A model generated the notes under the pieces. The model was not told where the DNA came from. It did not search any database and worked only from the letters and a program-made list of their open reading frames with translations. A program made the position numbers and the translations under genes. A stretch of DNA of 64,000 nt from Adiantum capillus-veneris (taxonomy: Eukaryota > Streptophyta > Polypodiopsida > Polypodiales > Pteridaceae), in assembly GCA_014529385.2 (NCBI GenBank), contig CM043952.1, positions 61,830,119 through 61,894,118 on the forward strand, read 5' to 3'. Numbering within the stretch: position 1 is the first letter of the stretch; each line of letters starts with the position of its first letter. Shown here piece after piece: positions 34,446-45,683 of the stretch.

Positions 34446-35090
34446 TTAGTGCCCTTCCACCCCTCCTAGATGGCCTTCTCCAGGATGACTGCATGCATGG
34501 GTTGAACAATTGTGTCTATGCATAGCCGTGATTGGCTCTACCATGATATAAAGATCAATGCAATTCAACTCAATATGTTGTGCAAGAGTTGGGTCTTGAG
34601 TAAATAACTCAAAGGTTTCCGATGTAAAGGTTTGTTGTTGATGTCTTCCAAAGAGCAAATCTTGTAGCCTTTGTGCTCTCTGTTTGAATGTACCATCAAG
34701 GTGTTTAAGCATGCTGATTGCTTGAGCTGTTGGTAGCACGTTAGACAGATGTCGAGCTTTTTCTCGCCATTGGTAGCTCGGTCTGCTTGGTGCATGGTGT
34801 TTGAGAGCCTGTTGCGACTTAACTCGCAATTGTTTGATTGGTGTTGCGTTGTGTGGAGAAGATAAGTGCTCCTTTTTCTTCCAAACTTTTTTCATGTTAG
34901 GTTCCTTGTTCATAGATGCTCGATTCTATGCTCAAATCCTTGGAACCGCCTTTTTTTTCTTTGGTGAAGTTTTAGGCACCCATATCTGATTTGGTTTATC
35001 CACAAGTTGTGCTTTTGGTACCCAAATTTGCCTGACTCCTTGCATACTACTTGTAGCATTTGTTTGTGGAGGGGATGGAGAAGATTTGCT
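34446..35090 (-). pseudogene. C W-V-P-K repeat region after protease 2
   Basis: Minus-strand frames show spaced Trp-containing repeats: RQIWVPKAQ, NQIWVPKTSP, KVWKKKEHLSSP, KQLRVKSQQ, YQWREKARH, then HLDGTFKQRAQRL. Related repeats occur in 48520-49060 (FWVPKAQ, QWVGKAKEHLSSP, NQWKVKSQK, YQWRVKAH) and in D at 52367-52844. Similar W-V-P-K repeats occur in some plant retroelement Gag regions. Function unknown; basic residues around each Trp suggest nucleic acid binding. Confidence 0.6.
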
Positions 35091-35480
35091 TCATGGATTG
35101 GTCTTCTGATAGCCTCTTTTCCATTCCTCTTTGCTTGGTGCAATAGGAACAATCAGTTGTCCTCCTTTAAGTGATAGCTTTAGCTTATTCGTATCCCAAT
35201 CCGGCACTGCTTTGTATGTATGCATCCAAGGAATGCCAAGAATAATCATCTCATTCATGTGTTCATCTGACAAGCATACAATCTGATGCGGACATGAACA
35301 ACCATGTACTACCACGTTCAAGTTGACTACTCCCAATGTTGGAGTTGGATTCTCGTTGCATCTTTTGATTGTCGTTATTCCTACGGTCAATGCTTGACTT
35401 GTTGCCTTCTTGTATGTGGAATAACTGACTGTATTCACTCTAGCTCATGTGTCTACCAAAGCATTGGTGCTATGATTGTT
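35091..35480 (-). pseudogene. C second retropepsin domain, downstream of integrase
   Basis: The frame reads NALVDT, a TGA, ARVNTVSYSTYKK, then VVNLNVVVHG and IILGIPWMHTYKAVPDWDTNKLKL. This is the layout of a retropepsin: active-site D-T-G, with the Gly codon now TGA, and a late ILG.PW block. The normal protease of C lies at 39883-40140, so this is an additional copy. A related copy in F lacks its active-site part. Confidence 0.7.
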
Positions 35481-35647
35481 GAGTTGTACTTTGATGCGTC
35501 ATCTGTTGAAACTGCGTCTTTAGGTAATTTCCATTGCCGATCATCTATTTCCAAAGTGTTGATGGGAATTGGTATCTGCTGATTCTTGAGAGCAACTTTA
35601 CGTTTGAGCACCCGAAGTCTAGCTTCCTCTTGGGCTTCATCAATAAC

Positions 35648-36687
35648 CTACTGTCGCTTCATCTTCCTTTGCTTGGCTGCATGCATTCTCTCTAGCAATT
35701 CATTGGTTAGTGGAAAATTGTATTTCTTTAAACGACATCCACTAATCCAATTAACCATTGGTTCACCATCTAGGGTTGACAATTTTACTGCTCCACTTGG
35801 AGATACATCTTCAATGATAAATGGTCCATTTCCTTTTTTCTTGAACTTGGGAATGTGTTGCTTAAGGGAATAGACTAGAACTAAGTCCCCTTTCTTGAAG
35901 ATTTTGGTGATTAAATGGGAATCAGAAAACTGTTTTTGTTTCCGCTTTTGTGCATAGATATGAGCTACAACAGTTAGACTTTGCTCTTCTAGCTTTTCCA
36001 AATCTTCAAGTCTTTCTGACAATTCATGTCTAGTCCACTCAAGAGTCTGTGCTACCCTTAATGTCGGCAATAGAAATTCTATTGGCAGTATGGCATCAAG
36101 ACCATAAACAAGATTAAAGGGTGTAGCATTTAAAGTTGTTTTGAATGAAACTCGATAATCCCATAGATCAGCATCGAGATTCATTTCCCAGTCTGTCCTT
36201 CTTGAACTAACCACTTTGGTCAGTACCGAGCTAAGAATTTTATTTGTATGCTCAGCTTGTCCGTTTGCTTGTGGGTGATAGGGAGCTGATTTGTTATGGA
36301 TAACCATAATTTCATTAAGCAAATACTCTATTACCTCGTTGAGGAAATGAGTTCCCCGAACACTGACAATCTCTATTGGCAGTCCATACCTTACGAATAC
36401 ATACTCATATAAGAACGCAGCAGTGGTTCTGGCATCATTCTTTTGAGTCGCTTTAGCCTCAACCCACTTGGCCAGATAGTCCGTAGCTACAATGATATAT
36501 TGAGCTTTGGTCCTATAAGCAGGTGGCTGTATCGGTCCAACAAAATCTATACCCCATTTTGTGAAGGCTCTGGCCCCCATCATTCGTCTTAAGGGCATGT
36601 TGTCTACTCGTGTTGGAATTTTTGCTCGTTGACAAGCATCACACCTTTGAAATATTCTTTGGCATATGCAAAAAGTGTTGGCCACCA
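35648..36687 (-). pseudogene. C integrase core and C-terminal domain
   Basis: 346 codons. It shows CDACQRAKIP, FTKWGIDFVGP (first Asp), PIEIVSVRGTHF, and PQANGQAEHTNK (Glu). The second catalytic Asp is replaced by Val (SVRG where SDRG is expected), so the enzyme would be dead. The C-terminal part has KKGDLVLVYSL, GPFIIEDVSPSGAVKLSTLDG and NWISGCRLKKY. A frame change joins it to the zinc domain at about 36640. Confidence 0.9.
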
Positions 36688-37330
36688 TATGCCTGCCATC
36701 AAGATTGCTCTTGCGGTGGTCTCACTAGAAAAGTGACCTCCAGCTAATCCAGCATGTGCTTGTTCTATAATCGGAATATACTCGTTTTCATTTGCACAAA
36801 GACGCAAATGTTGATCTTTACCTCTCCGATACAATTGGTTCCCAATGAGATCATAGTCTCTTGATTCTCTTTCAATTAATCTTTGATGGCGTTTACTCAT
36901 ATCCTCAGAAAATGATCGGCTCGATAAGTAAGTAACCAAGTAGTTACTCCACTTAGGAACATGTGACATTTGAAACAATGTTACATGAGGAATGGGTGGT
37001 TTCTTTTGGCACTGAGGGCAATCTTTTACAAAAGATCAAACATCTCTCCTCATAGTCGGCCAAAATACTCCAAGTCTTAAAATTCGTTGCATAGTTAGGT
37101 CTTCCGCAAAGTGAAGTCCTACTATGATAACATGTGCTTGACTTAGGTATTGTTCCTTTTCTTCAGGGTTAATGCATAAAAGCAATATCCCGTCTCGATT
37201 TCTTTTATATAGCCTCCCAGCTAGTAATTGATACATAGCCAATTGCTCAATTAAATAAACTGTGATAGGAAGTGGTGAATCCACTTGAGCTATTGTCATC
37301 AATGACACAATTTTTTCAGACCATCTAGGT
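36604..37330 (-). pseudogene. C duplicated integrase zinc domains (two H2C2 units)
   Basis: Unit 1 (37330 to about 37000) reads IPRWSEKIVSL, GRLYKRNRDGILLLC, QAHVIIVGLHF, VFWPTMRRDV, then CPQCQKK after a TGA. Unit 2 (36980 to 36610) reads VPKWSNYLVTYL, NQLYRRGKDQHLRLC, QAHAGLAGGHF, IWWPTLFAYAKEYF, then CDACQRAK. Both have the H-H-C-C ligands of the integrase zinc-binding domain and the same lead-in, so a segment of about 115 codons is duplicated in tandem. It may be characteristic of this clade. Confidence 0.8.
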
Positions 37331-38160
37331 ATCATTTCCACAGAGAACAAATAGGCATCTGGTAGATGATCATCTACCCCTTTAGGTGATTCCCCTGAAA
37401 CAATCCTTGACAAATGATCTGCTCGTTGATGTGTAGTGCCTTTTTTTACAACCACAGCAAAATCAAATTCAAGAAGAATGATGAACCATCTCACTATTCT
37501 CCCTGTGCTGCATGGTTTGTTGACCAAATATAACAAAGATTGGTGGTCCACAAAGAACACAAACTTGTTGGCTAATGGGTAATGTCTATACTTTTTAACG
37601 GCATAGATCATTCCTAGTCCTTCTCTTTTAGTGGTGGTGTAATTCTTTTCTGCCATATTCAATTGTCGGCTAGCATAAGAAATAGAAAAGTCAATTTTTC
37701 CATCTCCTGGTTGGGCTAGTATACAACCAATAGCAAAGTTTGAAGCATCTACGTGTACGTGGAATACCTTATCCCAATCAGGTGCTTTCAATATTGGGGC
37801 TGAATTGAGAGCTTGCTTAAGCTTCATGAAGGATTCTTCACATGCTTCGGTCCATTCAAAGTGCGTAATCAAGCTATACATGGGTTTTACAATTATAGCA
37901 TACATGTAGATGAACCGTCGGTAATATCCACAATGTCCCATGAAGGCTTGTACCCCTTTGACTATTGTTGGTCTATGCAATTTAGCAATGACATGAATCA
38001 TTTCAATATCGGTAGCTATACCATTTTTAGACACTATATGTCCAAGACTTTTCCCTTGTCTTCCCTTGAATGTGCACTTTTCAGGGTTTAAGCAAATCCT
38101 GTAAAGTCTACATTTCTCGAATACCTTTTTGCGGTGTTCAAAATGATCAGCTCAGATTGA
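37036..38160 (-). pseudogene. C RT connection and RNase H
   Basis: After a frame change near 38035-38160 (LNPEKCTFKG, then SKNGIATDIEM) the frame gives FMGHCGYYRRFI, APDWDKVFHVHVDASNFAIG (RNase H Asp), NYTTTKREGLGMIYAVKKYRHYPL (Glu), FFVDHQSLLYL (Asp) and HQRADHLSR. All usual RNase H residues are kept, unlike E1. No separate second RNase H is present between it and the zinc domains. Confidence 0.9.
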
Positions 38161-38760
38161 TTAATGTACGCATAAATCATCCATGTATACTTCCAAGAAT
38201 TTTCGAAGATACTCTTTGAAAGCATGGCTCATCGATCTCTGAAATGTAGCTGGAGCATTAGTTAACCCAAACGGCATAAGCGGATAGGCAAATATACCCC
38301 ATTCTATTGCAAAAGCAGTTTTATGCTGATCTTTGGGGTCAACCAAAAGTTGATTGTATCCCAAAAATCCATCTAGGAAGCTATAAGCTTCTTTTCCTGC
38401 CACTCATTCTAAAACATGCTCCGTTATTGGAAGAGGAAAGTTGTCTCTAATGGTAGCTGCATTCACTTTTTTGAGATTAACGCACACTCGTAATTTCCCA
38501 TTCTTCTTAGGTACTACTACAATTGGAGACACCCAATCTGTGTGTTCAATTTCGTAAATGAATTCAGCTTCCTTCAATTTTTCAATCTCTTCTTTGATCT
38601 TCCTGGCAAATGTTACATTATAAGTGTATGGTCTCTGTCTACTTGGTTTCGCATCATCTCTCATGGGTATAGTATGTTGACAGATTTTTGGATCAACACC
38701 CTTGAGATCCTTGTAAGACCAAGCAAAGATATCCCGGTATTCCTTTAACAAGCTCAGCAA
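38161..38760 (-). pseudogene. C reverse transcriptase
   Basis: 38404-38760 has DIFAWSYKDLKGVDP, QRPYTYNV, DWVSPIVVVPKKNGKLRVCV and NFPLPITEHVLE. After a TGA (CGA to TGA) 38161-38403 has [23 protein letters not shown] and the intact catalytic VYMDDLCVH. The plus-strand relic at 46906-48480 is a close relative. Confidence 0.93.
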
Positions 38761-38817
38761 AAGCTTTTCTTCTTCTTCTGTTAGGTCATTTGCAATGTAA
38801 GCCGGTCTAGGCTCTTC

Positions 38818-39876
38818 TCATGGTTCGGCCAAGTCTATCCTTTTAACATTTTTAGGTCCTTCGTAAGACTCGCCTTGTTTTCGTAGTTCCCTAACAGGTT
38901 TCTCAATTATGATTTTCCGATCTTGGAGAGTATACTTTTTGTAGTGGGATGGAACATGCATTACATCCTTACCATCCTCTTCCGTAGTTTCCATTTCAGT
39001 GGTGTATATCTCCTTTAGAGCTTTTTTCAACTCTTGATATTTTCTTTTCCGCTCGACTCTGGTCATGAGTGGTTTTTTATCCTGATGTTCATTGTGAGTA
39101 CCCTTCCTTATTTTTCTCGATGTCTGAGACATTTTTGAGTTTCCATTTGAAGGATATTTGCCAGTTAGTTTATCCTTGACACGATCATTGGCATCTATCT
39201 GCATCAGGAATTGTGTTTTACTGGAGACTGATGGCATTGATCGTGCTTTCACAATTTTAGTGTCTCTCTTTCTTCTATACCATTTTTGTCTTCTTGATTT
39301 CTAGTTTGGAAAGTCAAAAAACTTTTCCTCCCCTCCCTTTAAGAGTAATTGAGCCCTCGTATGCTCTTTTTCTGATCCCGAATCTTCTGAGGTAGCTGAG
39401 TGTTCATCTAACTCATCAGTTGCGTCATAATAGAGATCAAAAAAGACTTGTTGAGCTTTCATCAAGTCCTTTGTTTCATCATCCTTGTTTTCAATGTTAA
39501 GGACTGACATCATTTTGATGGGAATTATGTCGTAGCCATCCTCATTGCAAAATTGAGTAGGCATAGACGTGTTCACGCATACATCCATTGTCGCTAAGAT
39601 TTGAGTCCACTCGAATGGTTCGAATAAATGTTCTGGAAAGGGTTCAGGTATGTAGGCTTCGTCTGTGCAGTCCCTTTCTAGGATACATTCCTCTTGTCTT
39701 AAGCTTCCATTTTCTGAAGCTCCGCACATCCAAATAGGAGTGTCTTTGTTTAGCCAAGATGGAAGTTTAGTTTCAGCCAAAGAAACTGAATCAAACTCTT
39801 GGATGGGTGTTTTCAAGACATCTCTATAGGTGTGGTCTTTTAGATTGACTCTTTTTATAGATCCCACCTGCTTCAA
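38818..39876 (-). pseudogene. C linker between protease 1 and RT
   Basis: Two frames, 39301-39876 (acidic, with CGASENGSLRQEECILERDC and EPFEWTQIL) and 38818-39252 (Lys/Arg/Glu-rich, KYTLQDRKIIIEKPVRELRK). Long linkers at this point are usual in Tat polyproteins. No catalytic motif. Confidence 0.6.
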
Positions 39877-39882
39877 GTACAG

Positions 39883-40140
39883 CTAGTCATTTTCCCAATC
39901 TTGGATAAGCTGTACTTGTCGCATGAAAGGTCTTCCCAATATGATTTCATAGTTGAGTTTTTTCCCAAAGTCTACTATGGCAAAAGTGTGTTGATATTCA
40001 ATTCCACAGGAGTTGACTGGCACTTTTTCTAGTAGCCCTAGTGGTCTTTCAATGTGTCCATCAGCCAATTAGAATTTCATGGCGTTTTTCTAATGGCTGG
40101 CTATGGCTATGCCAGCTCCACTATCTAGTATTGCCATGAT
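39883..40140 (-). pseudogene. C protease 1 (retropepsin)
   Basis: The frame carries IMAILDSGAGIAIASH with the D-S-G active site, then LADGHIERPLG, VDFGKKLNYEIILGRPFM and QVQLIQDWEN. Two stops (SH*KNAMKF*LADG) break it. It lies between the Gag knuckles and RT, as expected. The D element protease is closest to this one. Confidence 0.85.
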
Positions 40141-40341
40141 TTCAATATCATTATATTTCACTGGGAGGGTAGTGTTTCCTTCTTCCCCTTCATAATATTC
40201 TCCGACTTTGTTCATAGGAACTGATCGAATCTCTTTGTTTTCCGTTTCATTTTTTAAGTTTCCCATCCTTAGAGATTAACCCCATTATACCCACCTTCTC
40301 TAGTGTTTTCTGTAAATCATTCCATAAGTATGGCCTGAGTT

Positions 40342-41667
40342 TCAACGGTTCTCCCACAGTAAGAGTGCATTGGATAGACCTGTAGACATGATTGAATGAA
40401 TGTTGTCTACTTCTAGGGTATGTTTGTCTCTTTTTACTTGAGTGGTCTTGCAAATGCTAGACTCATCTTCGTTATCTCCCAAGTAAGAAGGTAATGTTTT
40501 TAATGTCATTGGTTTAGATATCTCTGAAGCCTCCGATCCGCGATCTCCGTATAAGGATTGTGAATCCATGTTCATATCAGGTGGTAGGTTATCCAACTTG
40601 ACTTCCTCTATAGGAGTCGACTTTAAAGTTAGGCTCCCATCATTGATCTCTCTTACCCTTTCCCATAAGTGTCCTGGCCAATCTTCCTCTATGAATGGAA
40701 TTCCGTCTAAGGCATCTTCGTTTTTCGGCACTATAAGCTGTGGTTCATTTGTTTCAAGGTGGGGTTCTGCCACCGCATCGGATTTGACTTTTGTTTCTTC
40801 TACCGCAAGCTCTTCTAGTTTTGCCATACTTTCAAGCTTGGGTTTTTGTTTATCTAGCATTTCTTGCGTGATTCTTACCAAGTTTTGCTAAGCTCGAGCT
40901 GCTTCCATGTCTGGAGATGGATAGTTTCTTCATTTGTTTTCCATGTTTTGGCCTGCTTTAAGTCCTGCTTGGTAGGCTTCCAAAGCGGCATTGATAGGCT
41001 CAAAAATTTTATCAACCAGAATGGATCCTCCAGATTTCACGGTTGTTTCCTTGAATTCACTGCCAGTTTCTTTCAACTTGTCCTGAGCTAGAATTTTTGC
41101 TTTCTCTTCGTTTTCAACCCGTTGTTTTTGTTTTCTCATCTCATATCTTTTGCTTTTACTCCTTTTGATTCTTTGAGAAGAAACTTTCGTGTTCTCCGAA
41201 TTGTCAAAGGAATTGTGTTTCTTTTTCTTTGCTTGAGCTCTAGTGATTACCTTGATTGGAACAATCGGTTCGCTCTTTGATGAGCGACTAGGCATCACTT
41301 GGACTACATTGACTACTATTTTTCCCTTGTTCAAAGGATTCTTAGGACAATCTTTCAAAAAGTGTCCTCCCTTTTTGCAACATTGTATGCAATAGGCTTC
41401 AATTGGTTTGAGGTTTTTGTTAGGCTCTGGACATTCGTTCTTCCAATGGTCATCAGCACCACATTGATGACAGTTTCCTGTTCTGGGCTTCATCATGGGT
41501 CTTCCCATGGGAGGTATGACACCTTGATTAGCTACATAACACATTGGTGCGAGCTCTGGTGGAGCATAAGTCATGGTTTCCTCCATTGGTGGTGGGTGTG
41601 GACTATACCAATCTCCCTCTACCATTACTTTAGATGGACTAGGCTCTGCATAGGGTGTAACAGGCAC
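40342..41667 (-). pseudogene. C Gag C-terminal part with two CCHC knuckles
   Basis: 40930-41667 has CHQCGADDHWKNECPEPN and CIQCCKKGGHFLKDCPKNP, then a basic tail (ITRAQAKKKKHNSF, QRIKRSKSKRYEMRKQKQRV). 40342-40881 is acidic and may be a spacer leading to the protease. The knuckles would bind genomic RNA. Confidence 0.8.
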
Positions 41668-41835
41668 TAATGCTTGTTCATCTATGACTCCTTCTTAGTG
41701 CATGTACTTTACAGGCACCGCATTATGTCCTGGATAAGGAGGTTGTTGTCCCAACACAGGTTGAGGTCTCTCCATACCCATTGGTGGTCTTTGGACTTGA
41801 GCCATATTAGGCTGATATCTGTACATGGGTTGTCC

Positions 41836-43031
41836 CTAGGGCCTCATGGGCACGTACTGAACATTCCCATCATACTTTGGTCTGAAGTAGCACTCGTGGG
41901 TCTCATGGTTGGTCCATTTACCCTCAATTGCACACCATTTTTGTGGCCTAATTGGTTGTCCCTGTGGGTTTATCCCCTGTCTTGGTCCTCTCATAGGTGC
42001 TTTTTGCATCTTGTTCATCATGTCATTCATCCTTTTTATCATATCTTCTATGGCTGAGAGTGGTATTGTTCATCTTGTTCATCATGTCATTCATCCTTTT
42101 TAGCATATCTTCTATGGATGAGAGTGGTATCGCAGCAGCCGTTCCCACTTGTGCTGGTTTTGTGGATATTGTCTTCTCGCTTTGGTTATCCTTAGGGACA
42201 TCCTGTTCATTGAAGATCTCACTGTTGTCTCCTAGGTCAATAGCATCAAACACACATGCCTCTAGGGTTGTATGCTTTTTACTATAGAGTATAGCATGAA
42301 GTTCTTTGTTTAGCAATCCCTCTAGAAACAATGACACAAGTCGCTCTTCTGCAGGTATCTCCATCTCTAGGCATCTGGCAATGTATTGTTTCATTCGAGT
42401 TGCACAATCCCTAACAGACTCACCATGTTTTTGTTTAAAGCTGTAGATTTGAGCTACCGTATTATGTTTAATCCCCGTTTTAGAACAAGCAGCTACAAAT
42501 CCTAGCTAGTGTGTTCAAGTCCATGATTGACCTTGGTGGAATGTTTTGGAACCATGTCAAAGCTTTTCCTTCTAATGTCATTCCAAACCCCTCGAATTGA
42601 GTATGGAAATCGAATATACGCTCTGCTCTTAGTATTTTCTTAAAGCTTGCTAAGTGGTCATATGGATCCCCTGATTCACTGTATTTTCTAACCCATTTTT
42701 GAAAATTAGCTGGTCTGATACGTCTATTCGGTTCAACTCCAGGTCTTCTAGGAGTTGGTCCTGTTCCTAGTCCTTCTAACCAGTCTGTCGGAAATGGTGA
42801 CTCATGTAGCCCTGGACTGGCCTTAGTGTCACCTGGTTTTCTATGTGATGAGGCGGTTTCTGGTTTCTTCACACTACTCTCAGATGATCTCTCGCGATGT
42901 TTGTCTCTTGGAGTGGTTTTTGGTCCTTGACCTAATATCCAATCCCGTATGGAATACCCCTGGTATTTGGTTTGTTCTACCTCCTCAAGAGTCATCATAA
43001 CAAAATTGTTGTTATAACAATCCCTAAACAA
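41836..43031 (-). pseudogene. C Gag core
   Basis: 42480-43031 has RDWILGQGPKTT, RPANFQKWVRKYSESGDPYD, HLASFKKILRAERI and FGMTLEGKALTWFQNIPPRS, the retrotransposon Gag core. 42023-42394 continues with QYIARCLEMEIPAEERLVS and LLNKELHAIL. A 63-bp tandem repeat at 42008-42133 encodes two KRMNDMMNKM units with a frame slip between them. Confidence 0.85.
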
Positions 43032-43056
43032 GTAAGTTGGTAGATCCGCAGATCTC

Positions 43057-43698
43057 TTATCTTTGATTTTGAAGATAGATGATCTTCATGGCCGTTAATT
43101 GTCCTGGTCTAGCATGAGAAGTCCACAAAAGATCTTTTATGTTTATATCTTCCCAATAATAGACTCCGATCTTAGGATTATCTGTACTAAGCCGTTTCAA
43201 AGGCTTCAAGTCTACTTGATTGTATCCCTCGATTTCCAAAGTTGGTGGTCCTTCTTTTGCTGACATATCTGGGATTATAGTGTTTACTTCTAATCCCCAT
43301 TTGTCTACCACGTTAGGGTTTTCGACTTGTACATATTGAGTTCCGTTTCGATCCATGTACATTTTTCCTTGTTTGTTTGCCCTAACCTCTTCTTTGAACT
43401 CAATACCATGGTCATCAATGCGAATAGCATACTCTTCGTTAGGATCCAAGTACACCTGGCTCCATGACGATTAGTCTATAAAAAGAGAGTATATGCTTAT
43501 AGCGCATTGTCGTTCCGATTTCCGAGTAAGTCGAGTAAGAAGACATTTCGGATGTTGATCTGAAAAAGTGTCCAAGACTTCTTCAGGAATTGTGTGCAAG
43601 GAGTTGCCTTGATTTACGCTTTCTTCAGTGGATATTCTACTGGTGTTTTCTCCGAATAGGCCTTGATTTCCTATTACACAACTGGATCTAAGGTTCAT
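43057..43698 (-). pseudogene. C Gag N-terminal region
   Basis: 43057-43455 is in the right place to be the Gag N-terminus, with YLDPNEEYAIRIDDHGIEF, KQGKMYMDRNGTQYVQVENP and KIGVYYWEDINIKDLLW. A short frame at 43471-43698 starts MNLRSSCVIGNQG and may hold the original start. A stop separates them. Confidence 0.6.
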
Positions 43699-44103
43699 AT
43701 AGACTTATGAAGCCCTGGATTGAGTACTCACCTTGGATTGACTTGTCGTCAACTTCCACTCGATTCAATTGCAACTTCCTATCAAGCCACTGATTCTCGT
43801 TTGCAACCTGATTCCTGTACAAAATTAATCAAATTATCTATTTTTCTACAAGGACAGTAGAGCTCTTGAGAACTCCAGTGATTGGTCTCTGTATATCACT
43901 TCAATTCGTGCTATGTAAGTCAAAATTTGGACTTTCAGATTCAACTTTAGCAAAATCAAAGGTCTCATCTGCAACCTGTAAACTTAGTGTATCCGTACCA
44001 ATTTTAATCCGATTGAACCCAAAATTGCCCTATGGCCTTATATTATGTTGGTCTAACACTGTATAAGCCCAAAAGTCAAAATTGAAGTCTCTGGATAGCA
44101 GAA

Positions 44104-44990
44104 GTAAATAATCGCGATTATTTACATTTGTCACTTTTTTGGCACTTTTTGGATTGGTTTGGTAAGTATACAACTTGTTAAAGCCCTTGGGCAAGTTTCA
44201 ACAAGTTTGGACAAAATTTGATCAAATTTACCCACTGTTCCGTGTCCGCAGACTCTGATTTCGAGAATCTGGCTTAAGTCTCACTTTGTGGTCCAAATTT
44301 CACCAAAATTTATTTGTGGGGTCTACTTGATGTGCTTGACCTTGTGGTATACTCAAATTTGCAAAATCACCAAGTTTTGAAGCAGATGTAAATAATCGCA
44401 ATTATTTACTCTTGATAATTTTTTGTAAATTTTTGTCCCAACTTTGACACGGATCTAATAAGCACCTTATGTTAAGGTCACTAGCCAATTGTCATCAAGT
44501 TTGGACAATTTTTTTGTCAAACGGTCATCAATTATCTGTCCGCATACTAACTTTGCAATTTTAGCCACAATTTTCAATCCAATGATTCAAATCTTACCAA
44601 ATTTGATTTGTGGGCTTATTACAACATGGTAAAGCTAGTGGCATGCCAACTTGGTCAAAAAAAGTTCAAAAACAGTGCAGATGTAAATAATCGCAATTAT
44701 TTACTTTTGTCAAAATTTTGCAAGTTTTTGGTCAACAGGGCATATATACATGTTTATCACATCAATATAAGCCTATAAATCAAGTTTCATGAATTTTGGA
44801 TAAATTTTTCCTCAATTCACACTCAAGGTTCAAAAAGTCAGTACAAACTTTAGTTTTTACCCAATTTTTTGTCAGTTTAGTGATCCAAATCTCTTGGACC
44901 TTTACAAAAGTTGTTTGTACTTATGCAATGAGTCAATGATATGAGTCTTGGCTAATTTAGAGCAAAAAGTTAATAATCGCGATTATTAAC
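44104..44990. promoter_or_regulatory. Palindrome array in the C leader (4 copies)
   Basis: Copies at 44104-44125 (perfect), 44388-44409 and 44683-44704 (one changed centre base, TCGCAA), and 44969-44990 (perfect but starting GTTAATAATCG on both arms). Spacing is 284, 295 and 286 bp. The last copy has matching changes in both arms, which keeps the symmetry. A degenerate half copy lies at 45107-45116. The array sits between the primer site and Gag. Confidence 0.88.
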
Positions 44991-45660
44991 TTGAGGCTTG
45001 AAATGAGCACTTTTTTGCAATTTTCTCAAAGACAGTCCTTTTATGATGTTTTTTAAGCCTATAAATCAAGTCAAAACTTACTTTGTCCTAAAATATGAAG
45101 AAAAAGTAAATAATTTGAGTTTTGGTCAACTTCTTGAAATTTTTACCTCGAAGTGTCCTTGAGCTTACCCACTGGTTCAGACAACTCATAGGCTTACTCC
45201 CCAGTTGGATTGAGTGAATTCGAGTCTTTTCATGCTATTTCTAGCCGTAGACCTGAAATTCTACAAATTTTCATAATTCACACTTGATTCTTTCAGAGAG
45301 AGCAATGCTATGAAATCCACCTTGGATCCTACTTACCCTACTCCTAGTTTCTCATGCAATTGGGTTGTGGAAAGTATCCACAAACACTCGTTTTCTTGTG
45401 TTTTTTATGTTTTTCAGAGTCTTGATCTTAAGACTTGTTTCGTCTACCAATCATTCTCCAAATCCTAATCTAAATCTACAATCCTACAGTCCTAAAGGTA
45501 CTCAGCAAGTACGATTACTTCCAAGCTACCTCTACACAGCAAAAGACGACAATCTTAAGCTATGCGGTTTCTAAAAGAGAGTTTTGAACTTTAGGCGAAC
45601 CTAGAGGAAGTTAAAGGACGATTACGCAAGACACTCGTGTTTTTTCCTAGTTTAGATCTT

Positions 45661-45680
45661 CGATCCCCGGCAGGGGCGGC
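45661..45680 (-). other. C primer binding site, tRNA-Asp-like
   Basis: On the minus strand, 3 nt after the 5' LTR, GCCGCCCCTGCCGGGGATCG matches the end of the reverse complement of plant tRNA-Asp (TGCCGGGGATCGAA shared), with changes at the start. Confidence 0.6.
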
Positions 45681-45683
45681 AAA

